Notes: generated by a model not told the origin, from the sequence alone. Shown: positions 13,522 through 25,367, counted from the first letter of the stretch. The stretch is 64,000 nt of DNA from Daphnia pulex (GCF_021134715.1 NC_060024.1:10292001-10356000); one strand, 5' to 3'. Made by a program: numbers and translations.

Positions 13522-15560
13522 ATGATGCAGTTGCCGCTGGCAATCGCTCTTGTATTTCTATCGTTAGTTCAAGTCAGTTTTGCCGGATTGGTCGAGTCAA
13601 ACGATGTTGACTCATATTTTGATGTCGTGGTGGTGCCTTTCAAAGACACTAGTCATAGTAACCCACAAACGAATAATATAGAGTTGCAAAAATCAAGTGT
13701 TCAATACAAGGCTCACCACCAGATTGGTTACACACCAGATTGGACAAGTCTCGACAGCAGACCTTTACCCTCTTGGTATGATGAAGCTAAGTTTGGCATA
13801 TTTGTTCATTGGGGAGTCTTTTCTGTACCTGCCTATGGATCAGAATGGTTTTGGTGGTATTGGAAAGGTACACAGTTTTTCATGAGTCATGTGATAATTT
13901 TTTTAATATTTAAAAGATGATACACTTCTGTTTCCAGGGGCTAAAAAACCTGAATATGAAGAATTCATGAAAAGGAACTATCCACCTGGTTTTAGTTATG
14001 CTGAGTTTGCACCAAAATTTACAGCAGAGTTTTATGATCCACTGGAATGGGCTGAGATATTCAAAAATTCTGGGGCAAGGTATGCAATTTGGTGAACTAC
14101 AATAGGTTGCACAAAAGAAATTCTGTTGAAGTGTTTAGTTTAGCCTTTCTATAATCTTTTTCAAATAGGTATGTAGTCTTAACTAGTAAGCATCATGAAG
14201 GATATACACTTTGGCCTTCAAAATATTCCTGGAATTGGAATGCTATGGATGTGGGCCCCAAAAGAGACTTAGTTGGTGGGGAACCATTCTTGGAAATTTT
14301 TCAATATTTACTGTTTTACATCATACGAATTTTGATTTCAACATAGGTGATTTGGCGGAAGCAATCCGAAATTCTACGGATTTAAAGTTTGGTCTTTACC
14401 ATTCTTTATTCGAATGGTTTCATCCTCTTTACCAGCAGGATGAAAAAAACAATTTTACGACCCGGGATTTTGTGGAACTAAAGACGCTGCCAGAGCTATA
14501 CGAAATCGTAATATCTTTGTTGACAGTCTGATTTGTCGTAGGCTTTATTTTATGGCGTTAATATTTATTTATTGGTTTTATTTTTCAGGTTAATAAATAC
14601 AAGCCGAGTATAGTTTGGTCCGATGGCGATCAAGGAGCTAACGACGTTTACTGGAACTCTACCGATTTTATTGCTTGGCTTTACAATGATAGCCCAGTCC
14701 AAGAGGAAGTTGTTGTTAATGATAGGTGGGGATCTGGCGTCGCCTGTCACCATGGTGGCTTCTACACTTGTGATGATCGCTTCAATCCAGGTAACACACA
14801 ATAACAGTTCTCTGCTAATTGAAAACCTTTTCAACATCTGCTGCCCACGCACTAATCAACTTGATTGGGATCAGGAAAGCTTTTGCCACACAAATGGGAA
14901 AACTGTTTGACCATTGATAAGAACTCGTGGGGCTATCGCCGCAACGCCCATCTTTCTGATTTTCTATCTACGCACGAACTGATCAAAGAGTTAGCTAGTA
15001 CTGTGAGTTGCGGAGGAAACATGCTTCTGAACGTTGGGCCCACGCACGATGGGCTAATTGCTCCAATTTTTGAAGAGCGCCTTCGTCAGATGGGTGATTG
15101 GCTAAAGATCAATGGAGAAGCTATATACTCCACAGTGCCCTGGACGTATCAGAATGACACGTTTACTCCTGATGTTTGGTATAAGCATTTAACTTAAATG
15201 TTATTATTTGTGTTGTTGAATAATAACAACTTTGAATTTGTGTAGGTATACTTCGTCGAAGGATGGTAAAACTGTGTACGCCATTGTACTTTTTTGGCCT
15301 CAATCGAATGTGTTAAACCTTGGAGCGCCTGAAGTTAGTTCCCATACGAACATTACACTAATTGGATACGATAAAGACGTTGATATTGACGTGAGTAATC
15401 TATATAAAGATGAGATTGTTTTAAAATTTACGTTTAAAGGTTTCTTTTCTTTATCAAGTGGGTCGTTTCACCGCCTGGTATTCAAATTACCTTGCCAGCA
15501 AAATCGGAAGTTTCTAGTGATTGGGCGTGGGTCGTACGATTGGGTAACTTGGTAAATTAA
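13522..15560 (+). CDS. Fuca: Alpha-L-fucosidase (GH29), secreted or lysosomal
   Basis: Hydrolyses terminal alpha-L-fucose from glycoconjugates. Exons: 13522..13867, 13938..14079, 14169..14275, 14347..14507, 14589..14790, 14875..15178, 15246..15390, 15459..15560; 502 aa, close to the usual animal length. The start is ATGATG at 13522/13525, followed by a hydrophobic signal peptide (about residues 4-21, ending VSFAG). Family motifs in order: [60 protein letters not shown] and IVWSDGD. The aspartate after WS (D264) aligns with the GH29 nucleophile. The [14 protein letters not shown] block and a C-terminal beta domain follow. The last intron (15391-15458, 68 nt) has no stop in frame, so an unspliced reading gives a wrong tail; the spliced tail ([13 protein letters not shown]...) resembles the family. 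Confidence 0.94.
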
Positions 15561-15875
15561 GTATATATTTTTTACGGATCATTTTGTATTCTTAATCAAT
15601 AAATAAGCGCAATAAACAGCGAGCGAAGTACTTCTGCCTTAGAACCTGTTTAAATGTATATTGAATAATCGTTCGTTTTTTTATTTGTATTATTCGGGTT
15701 GATGTGGAATGATTAAAACTAATTTTCCTAGTCTTTTTCAGTCCTTTTTTCATCAACAAGTAAAAGCATATTTTATTATTGAAAAAGAAAAACACCTAAA
15801 TAGTAAATTGAGACATTTACATCAGTTTTCTGTTACTTGCAACAATTTTATTATTACACATATATACAGTTTTTT
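15561..15875. other. Convergent 3' ends of fucosidase and TMEM70-like genes
   Basis: AT-rich spacer between two convergent genes. The plus-strand AATAAA at 15598-15603 probably ends the fucosidase mRNA. TTTATT at 15847-15852, an AATAAA on the minus strand, probably ends the TMEM70-like mRNA. No open frame is supported. Confidence 0.6.
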
Positions 15876-16723
15876 TTAAGATTTATTGCTGTCCTCACTT
15901 TTATCTTTAGGAGTACTCAGTTTGAAGTCTACAGGTTTGTCATAGCCCATAAATTTTATATAGTGTTCTGGGTACAAGAAATCACTTGGGATGCATAACA
16001 AGGGTACATTTTTCACACGAAGTGTTGTGAATGCCCCAGGAACCTCAGGAACTGTTACATCTTCCAGTTTAAAGTTTATCTGTAAACATTCATTGTTGAG
16101 ATTTGGAATAATTAGTATAAAAAATACAAAATTTTACCTTTCTTTTAATTGGAAAAAACTTATAAACTGAGGCTGTATATTCTTCTGTAACTGGATCAAA
16201 CATAATGTCAGTGACATACTTCTTTGTAATAAAGTGAATGAGAAATGGTGTGACAAATGTGAATATTCCAACAGCCGAATAAAGTGCAACCACCAAAGGT
16301 AAACTAGTCTCCTGAGAAGTCACATGCTAAAACCCAATTAGAGGAATCATCGATTATCTCATTTTCAAGCTCAAGATATCACACCAACCATACCTCATAA
16401 AGTACAGGTTGCATACCGAGTCCTATACAACTTGTTCCTAGTGAAAATGTTTTTACGGCTTTGACTTGTCTTGTGAGCATTCCATTATAAATCTGGTGAG
16501 GCACACCTGGTACCGGTAAAGAATCGTCGTTATCCTCGACACTGTGCTGTGATAATTTTGATCCATGTGAGAACTGCCGTAAACTCGTAAAACAAGTTTT
16601 TGTCAAAAACCTCTGTAATAACCCACAAAAATCGTTAAACTAAATTACACAGAAATTTGCATGAATATAAATTTAAAATACTTGTCGTGAGAACAAAAAT
16701 CGGCTGTTGAGAAAAATCGCCAT
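15876..16723 (-). CDS. TMEM70: TMEM70-like inner mitochondrial membrane protein
   Basis: TMEM70 proteins help assemble ATP synthase (subunit c) and complex I. Minus-strand exons in transcript order: 16682..16723, 16394..16612, 16138..16326, 15876..16079; 217 aa, all phase-0 junctions. The N-terminus (MAIFLNSRFLFSRQRF) is basic and free of acid residues, as in a mitochondrial targeting peptide. Two hydrophobic segments follow. The first is around VKTFSLGTSCIGLGMQPVLYE, and the second around LVVALYSAVGIFTFVTPFLI followed by HFITKKYV. This arrangement and the KKYV...EEYTA continuation match the TMEM70/TMEM186/TMEM223 family, with TMEM70 the best fit. The gene is divergent from GMP synthase. A 4-codon upstream ORF ends 2 nt before this ATG. 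Confidence 0.8.
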
Positions 16724-17087
16724 TGTTAAACGTTGCCCATGACAACCAGTCGACCAAGTTGTTTATAATATCCCGGCTCGCTCGTCCTGCATGCCGATTC
16801 TGTTCCTGAGACCTGCCGAGACTAATACATGCTCAGGGTGTATATTTAGTGACTTCAGTGTTTCTAACACCACCGTTCCAACAAGTTGTACTTAAGGATC
16901 CCTCGTAATCCAGTGAAGGAAAGATTTAGAATACATATATTCGCCATTGAATAGAAAACCACTTACTGAACCGCCAATAACAAGCTACGCCGTCTCGTGT
17001 AAGTTGATTTTATTTTAAATTCTTGTAATCTTGGTAAAGTTCAATCAATCAATAAGCCAATGTCTTTCTTTTTCATAATAGTTAACT
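16724..17087. promoter_or_regulatory. Shared divergent promoter region of TMEM70-like and GMP synthase genes
   Basis: Only 364 bases separate the two start codons. GMP synthase appears to have a short untranslated first exon, because a donor (tctcgt|gtaagt, exon end 16998) is followed by an acceptor (ataatag, exon start 17082) six bases before its ATG. The usable promoter is therefore less than about 275 bp and serves both directions. No TATA box is evident, as is common for housekeeping genes. Confidence 0.6.
16726..16740 (-). promoter_or_regulatory. Minimal upstream ORF before the TMEM70-like start codon
   Basis: On the minus strand ATG GGC AAC GTT TAA lies immediately upstream, its stop two bases before the main ATG. 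If the mRNA starts further upstream, ribosomes would meet this short ORF first. The transcription start was not located, so its presence in the mRNA is inference. Confidence 0.35.
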
Positions 17088-20033
17088 ATGGATGCAAACA
17101 ATGGAAATGAAGTGGATGGGAATCTCAGTCCAACTCCCGTGAATGGTGAACGTGTTGCAATTTTGGATGCTGGGGCACAGTATGGAAAGGTGAATTTGAT
17201 TGCATTTTTTTTTAAATTTTCCATGTATAGATTCCAACGTTAAATTATGTGTTAGGTAATTGATCGCAGAATAAGAGAACAATGTGTGGAATCTGAAATT
17301 CTACCACTCGAGACTCCAGCTGCAGTTTTGCTTCAACAAGGCTTTAAAGCAATTATTATTTCTGGGGGTAAGTTGATCAAACAATGAACATTTTACAGTG
17401 AATCTTAAACATCCATTGTTTTTTACTTGGCAAATTTATTGAACAGCGCTTGAAACAATTGAAACAATGCTGCTTGTAATCCTTGTAATATTATTCTGTA
17501 TCAGTTTGATGCATTGTTTTAGTAATATTGGTATATGAACCTTCACATAAGTGCATATCTTTAAACAGGTCCTAATTCAGTCTATGCGGCTGATGCACCG
17601 CAATACGATTCTGCAATTTTTACATGTGGTCTTCCTGTGCTTGGAATTTGCTATGGAATGCAATTGCTCAACAAGGAACTAGGTAAAACAAATATAAATA
17701 TACATTTCTGGTTATCAATTTAAAAGTAGCGGGAATCTTTCACGTCATTAGGTGGAACTGTGGAGAGGAAGGATGTTCGTGAAGACGGTCAGTTCGAGAT
17801 CCAAGTTGAAACGGAGTGTCCGTTGTTCAAGGGATTGGATACTCGACAAAAAGTGCTATTGACGCATGGTGATAGCGTCGATAAAGTTGCAGATGGCCTG
17901 CATTGCGTGGCGAAATCTTCTCGCCACGTTATTTCTGCAATCGCTGATTCTGAACGCCGTCTTTACGGAGTCCAATTCCATCCTGAAGTCGATTTAACGG
18001 AAAACGGTACAGTGTTGAATTCCTTTTTCCTTTGTGTAAAACATTGATTTTAATAATTGGCATCAACTTGCAGGGCGGAAGATGTTGCATAATTTCTTGT
18101 TCGAAATCTGCGGACTGAAAGGAGGTTTCACTTTAGAGAAACGTGAGCAGCAATGTATCGATTACATCCGGCGCACGGTCGGACGCGATAAAATTGTGCT
18201 CATGCTGGTCAGTGGCGGGGTCGATTCCGCTGTCTGTGCAGCTCTCCTTCATAAAGCACTTCAGCAGGGTGAAGACTCCTCACGGGTGCAGGCCATTCAC
18301 ATCGACAACGGCTTCCTGCGAAAAGACGAATCTGAGCAGGTCGTCACTAGTTTGCAGCAACTTGGTCTCAATCTTCGGGTAATCTGAGATTTTTTCTCTC
18401 CATTTTTTACCCTACCGATCAGCATTCTGTGATCGTTCAATAATATATGCCGTCCTATCACATGTCAAATTCTTTAGGTTCAATTTTCCTTTCAATTTCC
18501 TGTATTTTGTTACAGTCAAAGCCCTTCATTATATTATCCTGATGCCAGCCGTTCAGACGTTTAATGTTTCGTCATTTTTTAGGTTGTGAAAGCTAGTTTA
18601 ACTTTCTATGATGCGTCCACCAACGTACACGGTCGGCAAACCTTGTCTCTGTGTCGGACCGTTAATCCCGAAGAGAAACGTCGGATCATTGGCGACACTT
18701 TTGTCAAAGTGGCTGATAGGACGGCAAATGACTTGAACCTCACTTGGGATAATTTGCTTCTTGGACAGGGTATTTACGATTTACACAAGTTTTGTTTGTT
18801 TGTTTGCGTCATTTCAACAAATTAAAAAGGTACTTTGAGGCCGGATTTAATTGAATCGGCATCGCACATGGCTTCTTCTCGTGCTGATGCCATCAAGACC
18901 CACCACAACGATTCGGAAATGGTCCGTCAGTTGCGTCATCATGGCCGAGTTGTGGAGCCTCTTAAAGGTAAACTGTCTACAATTTTATTTCCAATTAAAT
19001 GTTTCAATAATTTTGTTCAATTTGACTACAGATTTCCATAAGGATGAAGTGAGAGCTCTAGGTCGTGAGTTGGGTCTACCCGCCGAACTACTTGAACGTC
19101 ATCCATTTCCAGGCCCCGGTTTGTCAATTCGAATTATTTGCGCCGAGGAATCGTTTATGGAAGCCGATTTTGGTGAAACACAAGTGCTGATCCGCTTAAT
19201 GGTTGATTATGCTAACATGGCGGCCAAGGAACATGCACTGCTCAACCGGATTGAAGTTGCTACTTCAGAGGAGGATCGCCAACTTTTGGAAGAACTTTCC
19301 AACCGCAACCAGTTTGTTGCTACGTTACTACCCATCCGCACTGTTGGTGTTCAGGTATTAAAGCTTCTTTATTGCGGAACCTTATTTCTTAGTCGATATA
19401 GGTATTTCCTCGAATAGCGAATTAATTTCATGTTATCATTAGGGGGATTGCCGAACGTACAGTTACTGTGTGGCACTGAGCTCTGATCAAACACAAATCA
19501 ACTGGGAAGATCTTGCCGCCTATGCTCGCCTAATACCCCGTGTATGTCATAATGTTAACCGCGTTTGCTACATTTTTGGCAAAGCTGTTCGCGAGCCGGT
19601 GACAGACGTTACTCCAACTTACCTAACGAATAATATTTTGGCAACTCTGAGAGAGGCGGATTATTTAGCTAATAAAATATTCCGAGAGTCTGGTTGTTAC
19701 AAGAAGATCGCTCAGATGCCAGTAGTATTAATCCCTCTCCACTTCGACCGGGACTCGAGTCAACGGATTCCATCATGCCAACGCTCGGTCGTCTTTCGAC
19801 CTTTCATTTCCCAAGATTTCATGACTGGACTACCTGCAATTCCTAACACGCATTTGCCGCAAGAGGTAAGCAGAAGGTGCATTCAAGTTTTCAGTTGACT
19901 TTACTCTAAAATTTCGAATATTCCTCTTTAGGTTGTAGACAAGATGGTTGAAGCTGTCCTGACCGTTCCTGGAATTTCTAGGGTCTTGTACGATTTGACG
20001 GCCAAACCACCTGGGACAACAGAATGGGAATGA
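17088..20033 (+). CDS. GMPS: GMP synthase (glutamine-hydrolysing)
   Basis: Converts XMP, ATP and glutamine to GMP in the cytosol, the last step of de novo guanine nucleotide synthesis. Exons: 17088..17189, 17256..17367, 17569..17682, 17752..18006, 18074..18378, 18583..18769, 18830..18967, 19032..19354, 19443..19865, 19932..20033. All phases agree; 686 aa, close to the animal enzyme. The class I glutamine amidotransferase domain has nucleophile C99 (GICYGMQ) and H186/E188 (FHPEV). The N-type ATP pyrophosphatase P-loop is SGGVDS (241-246). The dimerisation domain ends in the conserved KPPGTTEWE. Coding starts at the first ATG after an untranslated exon. No breaks seen. Confidence 0.96.
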
Positions 20034-20940
20034 TTTGAGTGTGACAACAAACTGTTGCCAAGGAAGTGATCTCCGCAATCTTTTGATACGGAGCTGTATC
20101 ATTGACCAGAATTAGATGGGAACTATAATTAACACAGTGGATTCAGTATAGAATTTCGAAATTGAAAAAAAAAAAAAAAAAATCAGCTTTCGTCGTCTGT
20201 GAAAACCTCTTTGACTGTTGTTGATATGGAATTCATATGATCACCCGGTTGACTATTCCTTAAATATACATGCACACATGTTTGAGTTAATGGTTGATTT
20301 GTTTCCCCCCTACAGCAAGTAAAACTTTTGTTATTATTGAACTAGTCGTGCTCCGATCTCGAGATCAACACTTACACTTACCATTTTTACACACCGCACG
20401 TAAACAACAAAAACATTTGTGGAAATTCCGAAATTCACAATAAGAGCTTTGTTTTCTTCCCAATGTCTGGGAAAGTTCACCGGATATCTATGTAAAGTAT
20501 GAAATAGGTTTGAACCTGGATTACAAAAATCAGGTTTTTTTTTACGACGTCGGGTTAATAGATAACGTGCTAGCGAACAATTTAGGAACCGGAGGTGAGG
20601 AAAGAATAAATTAATTGACGAAATAGATTGACTTTTCAGAAATAGAAGTAATGAGCTCTATTCCTAAACTAAGGGATTAATTGTAAATTCTATGAATTGA
20701 GTTTATGTTAAAATGTCGTTTGGCTATTGGCTGTTGTCTCTCAGTTTTCAATTAATGTTTCACAAAAGTTCTTGGTAGGAAAACAAAAACTCCTGTTTGT
20801 GTTAACTTGACAGTTAATATGGCAAAAACGGATTGCCATATTTCAAACTGAATGCAGTTTGAAGGAATTTTGATTTGAAAAAGCCGCATCTTTATTCTTT
20901 CTTTATCAGAGACACCTAGTGTGAGAATTCCGTACTGACT
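20034..20940. other. 3' flank of GMP synthase; no gene seen
   Basis: AT-rich spacer. An 18-base A-run lies around 20165-20182. No canonical AATAAA occurs soon after the GMP synthase stop; the nearest clear one is near 20605. No supported open frame. Confidence 0.5.
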
Positions 20941-20944
20941 GGAA

Positions 20945-23085
20945 GAATCGCGTTTCAACCGTCGTCTGTTTCATTCCCGCGTGGGTTTCATGGGTGTTGG
21001 GTGGCGGTGGTGAGGGTCTTGTCTGAATTTCAATTGTAAGTATCGTTCTTACTATTTTAAACTTTCAACACGTGTTAGCTTTACATAGATTCTCCAACTT
21101 TTTGCTTGAAATTGTAAGACATATTAGATTGAGACCTTCATTTTGACCGATTAATATTGATTTCAGAGCAACGTGTGTAAAGATGAGTGAAATAATTTGA
21201 ACGATTAAAGAGACGAGAGTCTCTTTAATAAAATTTGAACGTTAATACATTTATATAACGTTTTATAACGTTAACTAATTTCACTCGTTTCTGAAAATGT
21301 AATTTTCAGAACGAGTAAAATTGTGTCGTTAATATGATTCATTACACATCCACTAACCATGTTTTTTCTATTTAGGCTTCATAGCTAAGAGGCACTCTGA
21401 TTTGTCCTTGGTCAAATCATCGGATCACATGGCTTGACTGCTGTCCATTTTGCCATAATGTCCTCCATTTCTATGTGTACCAGCTGTATGTCTCATCTGA
21501 TACTGAAACACTTTACAGAAGAAGTAATTATGTTTTTCCATTTTCCAACTAGAAGGCTATAGATTTAGTTATTAATGGCCAGATAGTAGATCCCTTTGCC
21601 ATAGTGTTGTTGTATTTTGAGTGAAGTCAACTAGGACCTTTGTTTTAAATTTTCCATCCATTGGTTTGAACTTTCATTAGTTTTTTTTTTTTAATTAATA
21701 GACTTGACTTGAAATTCTAGATCCCATTGCAAAATTTCTGAAACTATAAGGTACTAGATAATTTAACTTTAATCCTGTCTTGGTGTTGTTTTACACAAGA
21801 TATCTGTTCATCTTAAATAAATTTAAATTTGTCAAATAGGTTTCACAGCCAGGTGAAGTCTGAGCTTCTGCAGTGCTGTCTAACGTGCTCATGGATTTGT
21901 TGCAGCCAGCTGGCATAAGGTGTTCCTCTTGCTGGCTTTCTACCCGTACCAGCTTTTCCCACTTACAGAAACAATAGAGAACAATTCTGAATAGTAAAGC
22001 TGATAAAATTTTTACGGTAAGGCAACACATTTACTTTGTTGATGACTAGTTCCTTGCTTTACAGTATATCTGTTGACTTTTAGCTAAGACTGTTTCAATT
22101 GCTTGCCTACTGCCGATTACTTTGTTACATTTCTAAAAGAAATTCTGAGGGATTGCTTAGTTGAACTTTACTTCTGCCATTTTTTTTATTGTCACAAGAC
22201 TTAATTGCTTGATAGTAATTTATTTATTTTTTAGTTAGGATTAACAGTCCTTTGAATTCTTGGCTTAAGCTAATAAGCTATTTCATCACTGCATTCTAAT
22301 GTGGATTTGTTAAGCCAGCTAGTTAATTTTTCATCATACAATGTTCTTAAAGGTAACATTATTGATTAGACTGATTAAAATTTTGATCATGACATTTGTA
22401 ATGTTTGATTGCAGGCACCTTTTTAAAAATGTAACTTCAGCCATCTAAACCAGCATTTGTATCCAATTGTTTAGGCTGCACGGAATTCTCATTTCCCTTT
22501 GATGTGAACTTCAATAACATGCACTAATTGAAGGTCAGTTAAGTGACTATCTTATTCAGTTAATTCAAAAATTTAATGTGTTGATTTAGAAGTAAAAATT
22601 AAAGTTTTCATGAACAAAGCTTTGCTTCTGTTGATTAGTTTTTTAACATCATGGGAGTTTTGTCAAGTCATCAACATTAAACAAAGTTCTAATGTGAATT
22701 TGTATTTAAATCTTTAACGAGTTTCATGTAAATTTTTGTTTAAAACATGTATCGTATAATTTTGCCATAGAATTCTGGGATAACTATGTGGAACACAAAA
22801 AAAAAACGTACCATTTTGTTCATTGATGCTAAAATTAATATAATCTCAATTTTGTTGTAGGTTTACGTTCCCAGAGTTGCTGCCTAATCTGGCGTGTTGT
22901 TCCAGCCTATGCCGATGAAAGATATTTTTTCTTCAAGTTGAAATGAGGCTGTTCCTTGGTGCTGGCGTCGTGTAGCGGAAGTTGCATCCTGTATTTTGTT
23001 CAATGGTACAAGTGTCTTTATCGTTTATATGTTGAGAAGTTATAGAATATGGGGAGTTCTTACGTAAAATAAATAATAAATATTT
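20945..23085 (+). ncRNA. Candidate spliced non-coding transcript
   Basis: I see exon-like blocks bounded by good splice sites, all on the plus strand: about 20945..21035 (donor gtaagt), 21376..about 21521, 21841..22015 (donor gtaagg), 22243..22352 (donor gtaaca), 22415..22532 (acceptor gattgcag), and 22861..about 23085 with AATAAA at 23068-23073. Stops occur in every frame across the blocks, so it is not protein-coding. Blocks 2 and 3 share ordered similarity (gccataatgtcctcc versus ggcataaggtgttcctc, then both gtaccagct). Blocks 3 and 4 share tggatttgtt followed by agccagct. This suggests internal duplication. It could be a snoRNA host or another long non-coding RNA. No C/D or H/ACA structure is firm enough to call. 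Exon borders are inference. Confidence 0.35.
21185..21316 (+). repeat. Nested inverted repeats in the first intron of the candidate ncRNA
   Basis: Three stems lie within 132 bases. ATTAAAGAGAC (21204-21214) pairs perfectly with 21219-21229 around a GAGA tetraloop, which fits the stable GNRA class. GAGTGAAAT (21185-21193) pairs with ATTTCACTC (21278-21286). The sequence at 21283-21298 pairs with 21302-21316 as a 15-bp stem with one bulge and a 3-base loop. The second and third stems overlap and are mutually exclusive. Confidence 0.6.
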
Positions 23086-23470
23086 TCGGGATTGGAAAAC
23101 ACCGAGGAGGAAGATGGTGGGGGGTGGGATGGGTTGATTTGACTTAAATTGAAATGCTAATTAATAGTGACGTGAAAGTCAGTGTTGACACTCTTATTAA
23201 CCCATAACCCAACATAAATTCAAATATCTATAGATCTAGATTATCTCTATACCCGCTATTACCCATCCCTCTCACTCCCCTAATGCTCATACTTCTAATA
23301 TCCAAACTCCTAATACCCATCCTTTTTAATCTCATACCTAATTAATGTATACATTTAACATAAAATAAACAAATAAAAAATATATTTTGAACTAGTTTTT
23401 TATTTCTAAAATGGACAAAAATATTAATAATTCAATAAACAGAGCGTCCGGTTCAAGACATTTTTTCTTC
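23086..23470. other. Spacer before the foldback element; no gene seen
   Basis: AT-rich sequence. Around 23230-23330 the stretch is pyrimidine-rich, with degenerate repeats of the form ctaatacccat/ctaatatccaa. No supported open frame. Confidence 0.45.
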
Positions 23471-23909
23471 TGTACGAGTTAAAACGCAACCCGCCACCAC
23501 CGCTGCGGCAATGAGACAAAAAGCGTTGGTTTAATTTTGCGGAAATCTGCATCAGTCAGGTTACAAGTTTTTCATACTCAATAACTTCTGTCGAATTTTG
23601 CATCTATTCTACTGGTGCAAATAGCTATCCTATGTGTTTGGTAGTTAAGAAGATGGTTGTTAAAAAAACAAACAATGGTGAGTTTTTTTTGGCTACTCAG
23701 AACACCCCATTGTTTGTTTCTTGAACAACCATTTTCTTAACAACCAAACACAATGGAATGGCAATTTGCACTAATAGATTACATGCAAAATTCTACGCGA
23801 GTTGTTGAATTAGAAAAATTTGTAACTTGACTAACGCAGATTTGCGCAAAAAATAAACCATGGCTTTTTGTTTCATTGGGTAGTGGGTTGCTTTGTTTTA
23901 ACTCGCACA
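23471..23909. mobile_element. Foldback (long inverted repeat) element
   Basis: Two arms of about 210 bp (23471-23680 and 23703-23909) are inverted, imperfect copies of each other around a 22-bp centre. Ends: tgtacgagttaaaac at the left matches gttttaactcgcaca at the right. Near the centre, caaacaatgg (left) matches ccattgtttg (right). No coding capacity, so it is probably a non-autonomous foldback or MITE-type DNA element. I could not define a target duplication. If transcribed it would form a long hairpin. Confidence 0.75.
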
Positions 23910-25340
23910 TGCAATTGTAGGTTTTGTCTACGGCCCCCAGAGATAGTATCTGGACCGAGAAGAAGAGAGAAGTACGAGGCCAGTTTTACTGGGGAGATGT
24001 AGTCATACTAGGCTACCGGGTTAGACTCATGACCCTCCAAAAGTTTTCATCGGATCATGCGCCTTCCAAGTCCCCGTTCGACCAGAGCCCTCCCCTCCTC
24101 CTGGTTTCACAGCGGGTGAGTGACCACCGGCGGACGTTGGTTAGTGGTTAGTTAGGGAAACGGGGCCACAGAAAAGAAGGGAACCCAGATATGCACTTGA
24201 AATTTAGCTAACTACACAATTTATCACTCTTGAATTACAGCATTCTCTCGTTGATTTTCACCTGTGGATGAAGTCGACGATAAGTAGCGAAGGATTAGCC
24301 TACCCTGTAAGCAGAATGAACATTTATTTGGATGACAACATTATTCAAACAAGATTGTAGCGATAGAAAGCAATACCTCAAATCAAGATGGCCTGTGTAA
24401 GGAAGTAAAAAGGGAGATTCAAGGGTAGCAGCCAACAGGTCAGCAAACAAGGAACCTTGTTGACTGTATAGTCCTTGTCCTTTTTCTTGAAAGGACATGA
24501 CTTCTCATAAAGTCTGTCATGCCAATTTAGAAACCCGTAATTTTAAACCTGTAAATAAAATAAAAATTACCTTGTTTATAATTTGTATCATCAATGTGCT
24601 TGACATCTATGATCTAAAAGAATAATTAATAAAAGTTATCAGTATTTGAAACCGTCTCTTAAACATTAGATAGACTATGTAAGTGCAGAAAAATACTTCA
24701 AATAAATATTACACTACTTCACATGACATGACAAGTGAACTTACACATGAAAACACCGATCAGTTATCCAAGGTTCTCTAGAAGATGGAATGAGCGATTG
24801 GTCCATGCTGGTGTTGGTGGTATAGCAAGTCTGATACAAACAGCCGATAATTATGATGAATCCTAATAAAAGATAAAAAGAATATTTGTTTCAGCAATAC
24901 TGTAATAAAGCTAGTGTTGGTTGTTACCTGTATAATTTCGATGGCACATTCAGTAAGAATACAGCAACGATTTTGAACAAAATAGTTGACGGTAGGCCGC
25001 AAGACCCTTTCACGTTTCCTCATGTAAGTTGATGAGAAACATTAAGGTTATCCAACATATACACGGAAAAGAACACATCACCAATAAGTTACAGTCAAAA
25101 TCACTCGAATTTACCTATGAATTCATTGGTAATTTTTTAAGAAAAGATATAGCGTATTTAACAGCAAACCGCCATGAGCTCATAGCTGACACAATTAAAT
25201 TAACACGCCATCTATTTGACATGTCTCAAAACGCAGTATTTAAGGACTGGTATCTTTTAAAATACTCACAAAACTTGAAATACGCATTTTTGTTAGCTAA
25301 AACTTAGCATCCAATCCTTAGAAGTGTACAGAGAATAAAG
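23910..25340. other. Unassigned region with minus-strand splice-like blocks
   Basis: Several minus-strand segments have matching splice signals: about 24928-25023 (ends CAG|gtaaca), 24750-24862 (donor gtaagt), 24572-24615 and about 24379-24549. The first contains an ATG at 25023 and 32 open codons, but joining the blocks hits stops at once. They may be exons of a non-coding transcript or chance. A plus-strand open frame of about 90 codons at 25029-25307 has AT-biased codons and no recognisable motif. Confidence 0.25.
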
Positions 25341-25367
25341 CCCACTTGCTAGTTTAATGTAAATTTT

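Noticed and set aside
15232-15555. Continuous open frame giving the fucosidase a tail ending DWVTW
   Set aside because: It reads through a normal GT-AG intron (15391-15458). Splicing restores a tail that resembles the family, so the unspliced frame is not the main product.
17760-18047. GMP synthase open frames read as separate small genes
   Set aside because: They are exons of one gene; phases and family motifs join them without gaps.
21841-22352. H/ACA snoRNAs in the candidate ncRNA blocks
   Set aside because: Hairpins such as agccagc...gctggct and tggcttaa...ttaagcca exist and ACA trinucleotides occur downstream, but the spacing to the ACA does not fit the H/ACA rule well enough to call.
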